Made by a program: the position numbers and the translations under genes
Shown here: positions 15,540-25,484 of the stretch, one piece after another
How positions within the stretch are numbered: position 1 is the first letter of the stretch
Layout: each line of letters begins with the position of its first letter
Assembly (NCBI RefSeq): GCF_000478195.2
Contig: NZ_AUZM01000032.1
Location: forward strand, 1-64,000
DNA: 64,000 nucleotides
Reading direction: 5' to 3'
From: Lyngbya aestuarii BL J
GTDB taxonomy: Bacteria > Cyanobacteriota > Cyanobacteriia > Cyanobacteriales > Microcoleaceae
Notes under the pieces: model-generated
Seen by the model: only the letters and a program-made list of their open reading frames with translations
What the model was told of the DNA's origin: nothing
Databases searched by the model: none

Positions 15540-17483
15540 CTATTCAACTGTTACCGATTTTGCCAAATTACGAGGTTGATCGACATCTAAACCCCGACGA
15601 GCTGCAATATAATAAGCCAATAGTTGTAAGGGAATTACTGCTAAAATAGGAGATAACAATTCATCGACCAAAGGAACAGGTAAAATATTATTAAAAACAT
15701 CAGATTCTTCTAAAGTTTCTTTGGCAGTTACTCCAATTAAATGAGCGTCTCTAGCTTTGGCTTCCTGGGCATTAGAAATCACCTTTTCATAGACACTTCC
15801 CGGCATGGCAATCGCCACCACAGGCACATCTTTATCTAATAATGCGATCGGCCCGTGTTTCATTTCTCCTGCTGGATAACCTTCGGCATGAATATAACTA
15901 ATTTCTTTGAGTTTTAATGCACCTTCTAAGGCAATTGGAAAATTAATTCCTCGCCCTAAAAATATAAAGTCTTTAGTGTCACTAAACTGATGAGAAAAAT
16001 CCTCAATTTTTGCTTCTTGAGTATTTAAAATTAGTTCGATTTGAGAGGGTAATTTTCGCAGCCCTTTAACTAATTCTTGTACACGAGATTGCGATAACGT
16101 TTGGCGTCGCCAAGCCAAATCTATTGCTAAGAGATAAAAGGCGATCACTTGGGCTGTAAATGTTTTGGTTGCTGCTACCCCGATTTCAATTCCGGCGCGA
16201 GTATTAATCAGATGAGGGACTAACTGACCCAATGAACTTTCAGTGCGATTTGTAATCCCTAATAATCGAGGTTTAAACTGAGTCGGTGCATTTAAACGAC
16301 GCTGCTTTTCCATCGATAAAGCTGCCAAAGTATCGGCTGTTTCTCCCGATTGAGTCACCCCAATAATGAGTGTATGGGGTCTAAGCGGCGAAGGTGCATA
16401 ACGCGCTTCCGAAGCATATTCTACCGTTGTGGGTAAATCGGCTAATTGTTCAAGTAAATATTTCCCGACTAAACTGGCGTGCCAACTGGTACCACAAGCG
16501 ATAATCTGTACTTGTTCGAGATTTTCTAATAGTTCATCCGGTAAACCCAATTCTATGGGTGATTGATTGATATCAACAGTTGCTGGATGTAATTCATCGG
16601 TTGTTTTGGCTTCAAATTCCAGATCCCAATTGCTATTAATATATGCTTGTAAACAGTCTCGCACCACTCCCGGTTGCTCGTGAATTTCTTTGAGCATAAA
16701 ATGTTTGAAGGAGTGTTTCTCAACCAGAGTTGGACTGACATCGAGAATTCGGGGCATTTTATTGAGACGTTCCCCTGCAAAGCTATAAACCTCAACGCCC
16801 AAATAGGTTAAACGGGCGAGTTCACCATTTTCTAAACTCAGAACCGTTTGTGTATAAGGAACTAAAGCGGGGGTATCAGAAGCACAGAAAAATTCACCTT
16901 GACCCAAACCAATTGAAAGCGGCGCTTGTTGACGAGCGACTATTAATTCATTGGGAAAATCAGCACAAATAACTGCAATTGCAAAAGCTCCTGTGAGTCG
17001 GTTTACGGTCTGTCGCACCGCTTCGACAAAAGTAGAAGGAGAACAAACAGCATTCTCAGCAGACAGTTGAGAAAGATATTCGGCAATTAAATGAGGGATA
17101 ACTTCAGTATCGGTATCTGATTTAAACTCATATCCTTTGCTTTTGAGTTCTTCTCGTAATTCGCGATAATTTTCGATAATCCCATTTTGAACAACTGCAA
17201 CTTTTCCATCAGGAGAAAGGTGAGGGTGAGCATTGCGTTCTTCCGGTTTTCCGTGCGTCGCCCAACGGGTATGACCAATCCCGATATTCGCTAACATTTC
17301 TGTATTGGCGAGTTTGTTACGAAGGTTATAGAGTTTACCTTTGGCTCGCAAAGCGTGAATTTTGTTATCCAGTACCGTTGCAAGTCCGGCGGAGTCATAG
17401 CCTCGATATTCAAGTTTTTCTAAGCCACTCAACAGAATTTCAGTAGCGGTTTGAGTTCCGATATAACCAACAATTCCACACAT
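15540..17483 (-). CDS. glmS: Glutamine-fructose-6-phosphate aminotransferase
   Basis: Makes glucosamine-6-phosphate from fructose-6-phosphate and glutamine, the first step to UDP-GlcNAc for peptidoglycan and LPS. 647 aa. The N-terminal glutaminase domain starts MCGIVGYIG with the Cys2 nucleophile. Two SIS isomerase domains follow (for example CGTSWHASLVGKYL and LGRGINFPIALEGALK), and the C-terminus ends DQPRNLAKSVTVE. The DNA encoding this conserved C-terminal end is the recognition sequence of Tn7 TnsD, and a Tn7-like right end begins 27 bp after the stop codon. TAGGAG lies upstream of the ATG. Confidence 0.97.
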   Translation of the reverse strand: MCGIVGYIGTQTATEILLSGLEKLEYRGYDSAGLATVLDNKIHALRAKGKLYNLRNKLANTEMLANIGIGHTRWATHGKPEERNAHPHLSPDGKVAVVQNGIIENYRELREELKSKGYEFKSDTDTEVIPHLIAEYLSQLSAENAVCSPSTFVEAVRQTVNRLTGAFAIAVICADFPNELIVARQQAPLSIGLGQGEFFCASDTPALVPYTQTVLSLENGELARLTYLGVEVYSFAGERLNKMPRILDVSPTLVEKHSFKHFMLKEIHEQPGVVRDCLQAYINSNWDLEFEAKTTDELHPATVDINQSPIELGLPDELLENLEQVQIIACGTSWHASLVGKYLLEQLADLPTTVEYASEARYAPSPLRPHTLIIGVTQSGETADTLAALSMEKQRRLNAPTQFKPRLLGITNRTESSLGQLVPHLINTRAGIEIGVAATKTFTAQVIAFYLLAIDLAWRRQTLSQSRVQELVKGLRKLPSQIELILNTQEAKIEDFSHQFSDTKDFIFLGRGINFPIALEGALKLKEISYIHAEGYPAGEMKHGPIALLDKDVPVVAIAMPGSVYEKVISNAQEAKARDAHLIGVTAKETLEESDVFNNILPVPLVDELLSPILAVIPLQLLAYYIAARRGLDVDQPRNLAKSVTVE

Positions 17484-17909
17484 CTGGGTTTGTTAACTCC
17501 TACGAAGAATCAAGTTAGATACAAATCAATAAACGGAGCAAACTACAACATCTCGGATTCTGTTTACGCCAATTGTTGCACCAGATGGGATATAGATCAG
17601 GAATATGTATTGATGAATCCGTGACCCTGTTGCTTTTTCCCCCGTTTCGATAGAGTTTGAATAAGCCTAGTTCACTATACTGCGGAAATTTTAGGAATCA
17701 GGTTTGGACTGATCCTAACTTAAGCTATAGGTTCGATGGTCAAACGTCAAGTTTCTTCATCTTTTTTCGGGGCTGGAGACTCTCGAAACACGCGGAGAGG
17801 ATGTCAAATAAATAGAGAGGAAGTGTATTCTCCCTCTCTATGACTATCACGCCTAAAAATGGCGGCTGAAATATAGCTGGCAGATGAACTGTTGGTCAGT
17901 TCTAGATGA
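17484..17909. other. glmS-psaC intergenic region
   Basis: 426 bp. It holds the psaC terminator hairpin at 17812-17841 and must contain the glmS promoter, which I cannot place. No small gene seen. Confidence 0.5.
17812..17841 (-). terminator. Terminator of psaC
   Basis: Perfect 9-bp inverted repeat ATAGAGAGG (17812-17820) / CCTCTCTAT (17833-17841), about 70 bp past the psaC stop. On the minus strand it is followed by TTATTT. Confidence 0.65.
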
Positions 17910-18233
<324 letters not shown>

Positions 18234-18437
18234 TTATCGTATATATTCCGTCACTTTACCCTAGTGTTTAGCACGCAAGATACATAAGGCGATAAAACTT
18301 TAGACTCCGTAATATTATGTTCGGGGCGAGGGGCAGGGTCATTGAGAGGTTAAAAGTTCAGGAAATGACAATGATCTGGGCAACTCATAACTGTTTTCAC
18401 TGCTGAACCCCGAGGGTGAGTGTTAACTGTTAACTGT

Positions 18438-19346
18438 CTAAAGCCCTAACTTTTGCAAAACAGGTTGAGTCGAAACCATATGACGGTCTAAACCCAGTTT
18501 TTTCGGTTCAATCCCAAGAGCTAGCGCCACGAGTTGGGGAAGGTGTAGAATGGGCAAACCCAGCGATCGCTCAATCACCTTTTCGACTTCGGGTTGACGA
18601 GAATCAAGATTGAGATGACACAACGGACAAGGCGTAACCATACAGTCAGCCCCTAAATCAATCGCTTCAGTAATATGGTTTCCCGCCATTTGAAATGAAA
18701 GGTCAGTGGCGTAACTCGAAAGCGGCCAACCACAACATTGAGTCCGTCCGCGATAATAAACCGGAGTCGCCCCAATTGCTCGAAATACATTTTCCATCGA
18801 CTCAGGTTGATGAGGATCATCATAAGGGAGAGAGGTTTGAGCGCGTAACAGATAACAGCCATAAAACGCAGCACATTTCAAGCCGGACAATTTACGAGTC
18901 ACCCGACGTTGAATTTCCTCCAAACCATAGTCCGCGACCAGCGCCCAGAGTAAGTGTTTCACCTCAGTTGTTCCGGTGTAGGGTGAACAGCTTTCTTTAG
19001 CGAGTAAATGATTAATCTGTTCTAGAGAAGCCGGATCATTTTGCTGAAAGTCTTTTAGGCGTTCATCAACCCGACCAATGACTCCCTGACAAGTGCTGCA
19101 ATGGGTTAATAAGGGTAAATTCAGTTCTTCGGCTAAAGCAATATTACGAGCATTCACCGTATCTTCGAGAAGCTGAGAATCTTCCTTAAACGTACCTGAC
19201 CCACAGCAAGAGGCTTTCTTGAGTTCGACCAATTCAATCCCAAGAGTTTGAGTCAAAATTGCTGTAGATTGATAAAGCTCCCGACAAGCCCCTTGAGCGA
19301 CACATCCGGGAAAATAAGCGTATCTTAATTTTTGAGATGATGACAT
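18438..19346 (-). CDS. HdrB-like CCG-domain iron-sulfur protein
   Basis: 302 aa with two cysteine-rich CCG domains: CVAQGAC, SCCGSGTF, CSTC in the first half and YGCYLL, QCCGWPLSS, CPLC in the second. This is the pattern of heterodisulfide reductase subunit B and of the SdhE/SdhC-type subunit of some succinate dehydrogenases, as which cyanobacterial homologues are often annotated. No HdrA/C or Sdh genes are adjacent, so its partner is unknown. AGGAG upstream of the ATG. Divergent from acpP. Confidence 0.85.
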   Translation of the reverse strand: MSSSQKLRYAYFPGCVAQGACRELYQSTAILTQTLGIELVELKKASCCGSGTFKEDSQLLEDTVNARNIALAEELNLPLLTHCSTCQGVIGRVDERLKDFQQNDPASLEQINHLLAKESCSPYTGTTEVKHLLWALVADYGLEEIQRRVTRKLSGLKCAAFYGCYLLRAQTSLPYDDPHQPESMENVFRAIGATPVYYRGRTQCCGWPLSSYATDLSFQMAGNHITEAIDLGADCMVTPCPLCHLNLDSRQPEVEKVIERSLGLPILHLPQLVALALGIEPKKLGLDRHMVSTQPVLQKLGL

Positions 19347-19609
19347 GAAAGCAGTGTTCTCCTAATCGCGCCAAACAGGGTACAACCCAGGGCAGGTTGA
19401 TATAGACTCTGAGTGGGTAATAACATCCATCTAGATTAAACCCGCCCCTACAATCCATGTTCTCTCGCCAATTCCGAATCTGCACTAAAAAAAGAATGAA
19501 GAATGACAAAGCTGACGGAATAATCGTAAAAACCTCGAAATCATTAACGCAGCGATCGCGCTTTCCGATAATATGGTATACGCGGCATACAAACAAGGAA
19601 ACAACAAGT

Positions 19610-19855
19610 ATGAGTGATACCTTTGGAAAAGTAAAAAAAATCGCAGCCGAACAACTCGGAGTTGACGAAAGCGAAGTCAAGCCTGAAGCTAACTTTGTCA
19701 ACGATTTAGGTGCAGATTCTCTAGATACCGTTGAACTGGTGATGGCATTGGAAGAAGAATTTGGGATTGAAATTCCCGATGAGGCAGCCGAGAAAATAGA
19801 GACCGTACAAGCAGCAGTAGATTATATTGACAGTAAAGTCAAAGCCTCTACCTAA
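19610..19855 (+). CDS. acpP: Acyl carrier protein
   Basis: 81 aa carrier of growing acyl chains in fatty-acid synthesis. The phosphopantetheine attachment Ser37 is in GADSLD, followed by the acidic recognition helix [18 protein letters not shown]. The open frame extends upstream to 19457, but the start at 19610 gives the normal size and has AAGGA before it. fabF follows on the same strand after 322 bp, the usual acpP-fabF order. Confidence 0.98.
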   Translation: MSDTFGKVKKIAAEQLGVDESEVKPEANFVNDLGADSLDTVELVMALEEEFGIEIPDEAAEKIETVQAAVDYIDSKVKAST

Positions 19856-20177
19856 GCCGTTTTCAAGCACGATGACATCACAAACGCTTGCTTTGAGCAA
19901 CTGGCTCGGAGCGCGCACCAGCTTTGACAATAGACCGGACTGACTTCAGGGTTGAACTGTGACCTGCCAACGGTAAACAGTCTTAGAACAATCATGGGAA
20001 AAATCAGTGGGGAAGAAGCTGGTATTGATGACTCAATAGACTTGATCTGTAAAAGTCTCACCATAGGGTTGATCTGAAAACTTCAACCCCAACACTGAGA
20101 ATAACTAACTGATAACAAATAATTGTAGAGCGTCGATGTTCTGCATTTTGGGTGGTTAACTGCTTGAAATAAAAATC
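19856..20177. other. acpP-fabF intergenic region
   Basis: 322 bp between two same-strand genes. No gene or clear terminator seen. The length suggests fabF could have its own promoter. Confidence 0.4.
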
Positions 20178-21431
20178 ATGGATAAGATAAACCGCAAGCG
20201 CGTTGTTGTAACGGGTCTGGGGGCAATTACTCCCCTCGGAAATACAGTCGCCGAGTATTGGGAAGGATTGCACAGTGGCCGCAATGGTATAGATACGATC
20301 ACCTTATTTGATGCTTCACGACACGACTGTCGCATTGCAGGCGAGGTGAGAGGATTTGATCCTTGTGACTACATCACGCGCAAAGAAGCTAAACGGATGG
20401 ATCGTTTTGCCCAATTTGCTGTAGCCGCAAGTAAGCAGGCGATCGCCGATGCGGGATTCGTGATTGATGACTTGAATGCAGAACAGGTTGGTGTGATTAT
20501 CGGTACTGGAATCGGGGGCCTGAAAGTTCTCGAAGATCAACAAGAAATCAATCTGACTCGTGGCCCTGATCGGTGCAGTCCGTTTATGATTCCGATGATG
20601 ATTGCCAATATGGCAGCCGGACTCACTGCGATTCATACTGGGGCAAAAGGGCCAAATACTTGCACTGTTACTGCTTGTGCTGCTGGCTCCAATGCAGTCG
20701 GTGATGCGTTTCGTTTAATCGAGCGAGGCTATGCCCAAGCCATGATTTGTGGGGGAACAGAAGCGGCGGTAACGGCTTTGTCTGTAGCTGGGTTTGCCGC
20801 AGCGCGCGCTCTTTCAACTCGCAATGATGATCCGGCTCATGCTAGTCGTCCATTTGATCGCGATCGCGATGGGTTTGTTATGGGTGAAGGAGCGGGAATT
20901 TTAGTGTTAGAAGAACTCGAATATGCTCTGTCTCGTGGCGCTCGTATCTATGCAGAGATTGTCGGTTATGGGATGACTTGCGATGCTTATCATATCACTT
21001 CTCCCGTACCGGGTGGGGCAGGGGCGGCACGAGCGATGTCACTCGCGCTTAAAGATGGAGGGCTAACACCGGATATGGTGAGTTATGTCAATGCTCACGG
21101 TACCAGCACCCCGATGAATGATCCGACGGAAACCGCAGCCATTAAGACGGCTCTGGGTGAACACGCTCATAATATTGCGGTTAGCTCCACAAAGTCGATG
21201 ACAGGTCACTTACTGGGCGGTTCGGGAGGGATTGAAGCGGTGGCGACAGTCCTAGCGATCACTAATGATCGAGTTCCGCCGACTATTAATTTGGATAATC
21301 GGGATCCTGAGTGTGATTTAGATTATGTTCCTAATGTTAGTCGTAGTCAAACGGTAGAAGTTGCTCTTTCCAATTCTTTTGGGTTTGGTGGACATAACGT
21401 GACGTTGGCGTTTCGTAAATATCAACCCTAG
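20178..21431 (+). CDS. fabF: 3-oxoacyl-ACP synthase II
   Basis: 417 aa condensing enzyme extending acyl-ACP with malonyl-ACP. The Cys-His-His triad is visible: C167 in TACAAGSN, H307 in NAHGTST and H344 in [11 protein letters not shown], with the catalytic Lys339 of STKSMTGH. Full length. Downstream of acpP on the same strand, it ends before a convergent terminator at 21565-21587. Confidence 0.97.
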   Translation: MDKINRKRVVVTGLGAITPLGNTVAEYWEGLHSGRNGIDTITLFDASRHDCRIAGEVRGFDPCDYITRKEAKRMDRFAQFAVAASKQAIADAGFVIDDLNAEQVGVIIGTGIGGLKVLEDQQEINLTRGPDRCSPFMIPMMIANMAAGLTAIHTGAKGPNTCTVTACAAGSNAVGDAFRLIERGYAQAMICGGTEAAVTALSVAGFAAARALSTRNDDPAHASRPFDRDRDGFVMGEGAGILVLEELEYALSRGARIYAEIVGYGMTCDAYHITSPVPGGAGAARAMSLALKDGGLTPDMVSYVNAHGTSTPMNDPTETAAIKTALGEHAHNIAVSSTKSMTGHLLGGSGGIEAVATVLAITNDRVPPTINLDNRDPECDLDYVPNVSRSQTVEVALSNSFGFGGHNVTLAFRKYQP

Positions 21432-21564
21432 AGGTCGTTCTGTCTTGATGATATTAGAGGCGCAGATGTTGTGTCCCTGAGTTCCGATCTCAAATGAAGC
21501 TAAAGTAATCTTCTCAATTCATTTCAATCATCTATAACAGAAGATCACAAACAGAAGATCACAA

Positions 21565-21587
21565 AGGAGAGGCGTTTAATACCTCTC
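21565..21587. terminator. Bidirectional hairpin between fabF and nuclease gene
   Basis: GGAGAGG (21565-21571) pairs with CCTCTCC (21581-21587) between convergent genes. T-rich sequence follows on the plus strand. Just before it, ACAGAAGATCACAA is duplicated in tandem. Confidence 0.6.
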
Positions 21588-21620
21588 CTAATCATTAATT
21601 TTTCCTTCGCTTAGAGCAAC

Positions 21621-24600
21621 CTAGAATAGGTCAGAGGTAGCAAAAACTCCATCATCAAACTTAAGGAACTCAATATCAGTTAACGTATCTGTTCCGGTAT
21701 TTGAACCTGTAACAGTAAAGTTATCGGCAGTTCCGGCTAAACTGAAATCAGCCAGATTGCCCTGATATTCTACAACATCAGCAGTAACATTGTAAGTTGT
21801 ACCATCTAAGCCTTCAAACGTGGTTTGACGGTCATTGCGACCCACTTCACCTTGACCATCGAGGAGATTATCCTTCTCATCTCCAATGAGACGATCATTG
21901 CGTTGAGTTCCCAACACATTTTCTACATTTGTAACCACATCCATCCAAGTCAGAGCATTGTTTGTACTGGAGTGGCTAGCGCGACCGCGATCTAAATTAA
22001 TATCAAGACCTGCAACAGTACCAAATACACCCTTAATTACCAAGTCAGAATAATCTGCGGTATCAGTTCCATCTCCACCGCGCAGGGTATCATTCCCTAC
22101 TCCTCCATTGAGGGTGTCATCTCCGGCATTACCAATAATTAAATCATGACCGCCTTTGCCCAATAACAGATCGTCATCAGCCTGGCCGTTAATGATATCA
22201 TCTTTGCTGCCTCCGAAAATAGTATCGTCTCCAGACCCACCGCGTAGTCGGCTAAACGTACCATCGAAGTCATCGAAACGGTCAACTCGGTCAGCCGCTA
22301 AGACATCATCACCCGCCGCACCGCGAATATCGTCGCCACCACGACCCCCTTCGATAGTGTCATTGTCACCTCGACCGTTAATCGTGTCATCACCGTTATT
22401 TCCTGTAATGAAGTCAGGATTCCTTGTACCTGTAATGTTGTCAGCGTTACGAGTCCCTTCAATAATATTCGGCTCTACTACTGGTGTCTCTAGGGTTAGA
22501 CGTGCGACTAATGGGTCGTGGTCACTGGCTCGCTGTTCAGTTTCAGCAAATTCACTATTGACCTGAACAACGTCAAACTCGGCACCTTCATCTAAGCTAT
22601 CGCTAACCAAAATATGGTCGAGAGACTGAGAATTTCCCTGGAAAATAAAGCTATAACGCTCATTTTCAGGTAATGTTTCCGTTAAGTTGGTCAGGTTTTG
22701 TTCCAGGATTTCTAACGGAGAAACAAACTCAAACTCATTGAAATCTCCCAGCGCAACAATATTTGCATCAGGGTCAGCATTTAAAGTATTAGCAACAAAA
22801 TCATTGACCGCGTTTGCTTGAGCTTGTCGTTCATCTAGACTACCGTTAACAGTGACGTCTTCTTGACGCTCATCAAAAGGTTGTTCGATACCGAGAATCG
22901 GCGCACTTCCTCCCTTGGATGAGAAATGGTTGCTAATAACAGTCACCTCTTGACCGTTAAATTCAAAGTCTGCAACCAACGGTAAACGAGCGCCCTCGAA
23001 TGCACTACCCGAACTTTGATCGCCTATCGGTTGAACGGAACCCTCAACTAAATCAACACGAGCGGGGTTATACAAAAACGCAGTGCGAATATTTCCGCCC
23101 GGTTGACCTCCGCTAGCCCCATCTGTAATAAAGGTATTATCGATAAACTCGTACTCTGGGCCACCCGCATCGGCGATCGCATCGATTAAAGTCTGGAGAG
23201 TTTGGTCAGCCGCAACCGTACCATCATTGACAGAACCGTTATTATCCTGAACTTCTTGCAGTCCGATCACATCGGGTGTGTTCAGGTTGTTAATAATTTG
23301 GCTCGCAATTGTATCAAAGCGACCATCAGCAACATCTGTATCCCCATCATTATCATTGGGATCAAGATTGAGAACGTTGTAACTAGCAACTGTGAGTTGA
23401 TCACTGCTTCCGACGATAGAACTGACTTCAGGCTGTAAGTTGGCAGAAGTAATATTGCTGGTAAAGTCTTCAGTGGGAATGATTTCAAAGTTACCAAAAC
23501 TGTAGCTAATCACCCCAGTCACGTCACCTAAACTGTCACCAGTATCAACAGTGGGGAAGTCGAAGTCAAAAACGCCAGAATCTTCATCAATTTGAACCTT
23601 TTCAGGGTTGAAGTCGTCAGGGCTGATATTCAGCGTACCCCGATCGCTAATTCCTGTAGCACCTACACCATTATCAACAACAGTAAAGATTTCACCAAAA
23701 CGGTTTGTCGGTGCGATCGCCACTGTATCTTGGGCTGTGACCCGCATTGCTTCTAAGGACTCAAAGAAGTCAATTCCATCAGTTGTGGGGTCAAAGCTAG
23801 CAAAGGCATCATCATCAATATTTTCGGTTGGCGGAACCCGACCACCTGAACCTATTATGACGGCATCAGGAACAGCATTTCCCGTCGAAAGCGTGGTAAT
23901 TGTGGGGCTGCTAATTTGTGTTGTGGGTAAATTGCGAGTATCGGTATCGCCTGGGAAAAACTCAGCAACCGTACCTTCTACTTGTAACGCATCACCGACA
24001 CTAACATTAGGATTAGATCCGGTGAAGACAAATAGTGCATCGGAAGTTGCAATGTCACCATCACCGATTGGATCTTGAAGATAGAATCCATTAGAATCAA
24101 CTGCGGTTACAATTCCAGTGGTAGCAACAGAATCCCCTGTAATGCTAAAGGTGTTAGCAGGTAGATTGTTAAAGTCAACGGTGACAAACGGAGAAGTCTG
24201 ACGAGCGCCTTGAATATCGTAAATAGGGGTAATTGCTACACCATCATCGTTCTCAATTGTACCGTTTGCACTTGCAGTGGTAATAGTTTCGTCACCAGAG
24301 GGGTTAGAAAGGGTAACGGTAAAGTTTTCGTCGGGTTCTGAGTCGGTATCACCCGACACATCAACTGTTACCACTTGGCTAGTTTCACCATCAGCAAAGT
24401 TAACTGTACCAGAAGGTAATGTTCCCCCAAAGTCAGCCGCATCTGCATCTCCAGAAACGGCAAAGTCTACTGAAGTTGTACCTGTGGTGTCGCCAGAACG
24501 AGTTACGGTGAAGGTGAAAGGTGTAGTTCCTGCATCTCCTTCGGTTTTGTTTGCATCAGTAGCAGCAATACTAAGGGTTGTTCCACCGCCACCGCCACCG

Positions 24601-25187
24601 CTATCACCCGTAATTTGAATATTATCAATTGCGATATCCTCATCACCAGAGTCGAGGTCAAAGGTAATGCGAAGGTCTAGGATAGAACCTGTTCCAGCGA
24701 TCGCACCGGAGAAAGTAGAGAACACTTCTGTTACTTCTGTTCCATCCCCTGTTCCATCGAAGTCTGTATCTCGAAAGGGTGCTGAGTTGAATGTACTCCC
24801 ATCATTTTCAATCGCTAATAAATTTGTGAAGCCACTACTATCAATTTGATATTCAAACGACACAAAATCAGGTGCATCCCAATCTTGATTGCCGTCGCTA
24901 GCATCATCTTCAGCCAACAATGTGCTTAAGTTGAGATTAGTAAAACCTGTAATATCAATTCCTGAGAATGTCAATGTTTGCTGAGACGCAGCACCTTCTC
25001 CATCAATATCTTGAGCCGCAAAATAGAAGCTTCCTTCTGAATTGAAAACGTTGTAGGAACTAATAATATTACTGCCATCTGTACGGATAAAAAAGTCTGA
25101 AAAACCATCAGTAAATTCAGGAATTGAGGTTGTATACCTCGTTCCATTCCCATCCGTTTCAAAAGTCTCAGTAAAAACCGTCGCCAT
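21621..25187 (-). CDS. RTX extracellular nuclease with Calx-beta domain
   Basis: 1188 aa multidomain exoprotein. About 1-195: beta-rich N-terminal region. About 209-312: Calx-beta domain (NKTEGDAGTTPFTFTV). About 320-590: an OB-like region found in ExeM/YhcR-type nucleases. About 596-900: endonuclease/exonuclease/phosphatase fold with ASYNVLNL, GLQEVQDN, ALGDFNEF, LDHILVSD and SDHDPLVARL. About 915-1080: RTX nonapeptides such as GNNGDDTING that bind calcium. No N-terminal signal peptide; the C-terminus fits type I secretion. It probably degrades extracellular DNA for phosphorus or biofilm remodelling (inference). GAGGGAGA precedes the ATG. Confidence 0.85.
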   Translation of the reverse strand: MATVFTETFETDGNGTRYTTSIPEFTDGFSDFFIRTDGSNIISSYNVFNSEGSFYFAAQDIDGEGAASQQTLTFSGIDITGFTNLNLSTLLAEDDASDGNQDWDAPDFVSFEYQIDSSGFTNLLAIENDGSTFNSAPFRDTDFDGTGDGTEVTEVFSTFSGAIAGTGSILDLRITFDLDSGDEDIAIDNIQITGDSGGGGGGTTLSIAATDANKTEGDAGTTPFTFTVTRSGDTTGTTSVDFAVSGDADAADFGGTLPSGTVNFADGETSQVVTVDVSGDTDSEPDENFTVTLSNPSGDETITTASANGTIENDDGVAITPIYDIQGARQTSPFVTVDFNNLPANTFSITGDSVATTGIVTAVDSNGFYLQDPIGDGDIATSDALFVFTGSNPNVSVGDALQVEGTVAEFFPGDTDTRNLPTTQISSPTITTLSTGNAVPDAVIIGSGGRVPPTENIDDDAFASFDPTTDGIDFFESLEAMRVTAQDTVAIAPTNRFGEIFTVVDNGVGATGISDRGTLNISPDDFNPEKVQIDEDSGVFDFDFPTVDTGDSLGDVTGVISYSFGNFEIIPTEDFTSNITSANLQPEVSSIVGSSDQLTVASYNVLNLDPNDNDGDTDVADGRFDTIASQIINNLNTPDVIGLQEVQDNNGSVNDGTVAADQTLQTLIDAIADAGGPEYEFIDNTFITDGASGGQPGGNIRTAFLYNPARVDLVEGSVQPIGDQSSGSAFEGARLPLVADFEFNGQEVTVISNHFSSKGGSAPILGIEQPFDERQEDVTVNGSLDERQAQANAVNDFVANTLNADPDANIVALGDFNEFEFVSPLEILEQNLTNLTETLPENERYSFIFQGNSQSLDHILVSDSLDEGAEFDVVQVNSEFAETEQRASDHDPLVARLTLETPVVEPNIIEGTRNADNITGTRNPDFITGNNGDDTINGRGDNDTIEGGRGGDDIRGAAGDDVLAADRVDRFDDFDGTFSRLRGGSGDDTIFGGSKDDIINGQADDDLLLGKGGHDLIIGNAGDDTLNGGVGNDTLRGGDGTDTADYSDLVIKGVFGTVAGLDINLDRGRASHSSTNNALTWMDVVTNVENVLGTQRNDRLIGDEKDNLLDGQGEVGRNDRQTTFEGLDGTTYNVTADVVEYQGNLADFSLAGTADNFTVTGSNTGTDTLTDIEFLKFDDGVFATSDLF

Positions 25188-25484
25188 ATTGGAGTCTCCC
25201 TCAATTTCCAGATATTTCTCTTAATCAAGACTTAAGAGAGCATTACTTCGTAAAAATCCGAACTAATGTCTCTCGTCAAGATAGCCCAACTCGATGTAAT
25301 GTGAATAGTTTTTTATTTCACAAAGGATAAGTTATCGCATGAAAGTTAACCCAAAGTTAAGAGTCCGGACAAAATGAAGATTGAGAATTATTTTTTACAC
25401 AAGATTTATATGAGTTTTAAACTTCAGGGGGTTATTTAGACGAAAATCCCTCAAGTTAAAAGTTGTTGTATAATATAAATGCAG

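Noticed and set aside
22156-24849. Several rightward frames opposite the RTX nuclease
   Set aside because: They are antisense shadows of the repetitive Gly/Asp-rich gene, with Ser/Pro/Val-rich composition.
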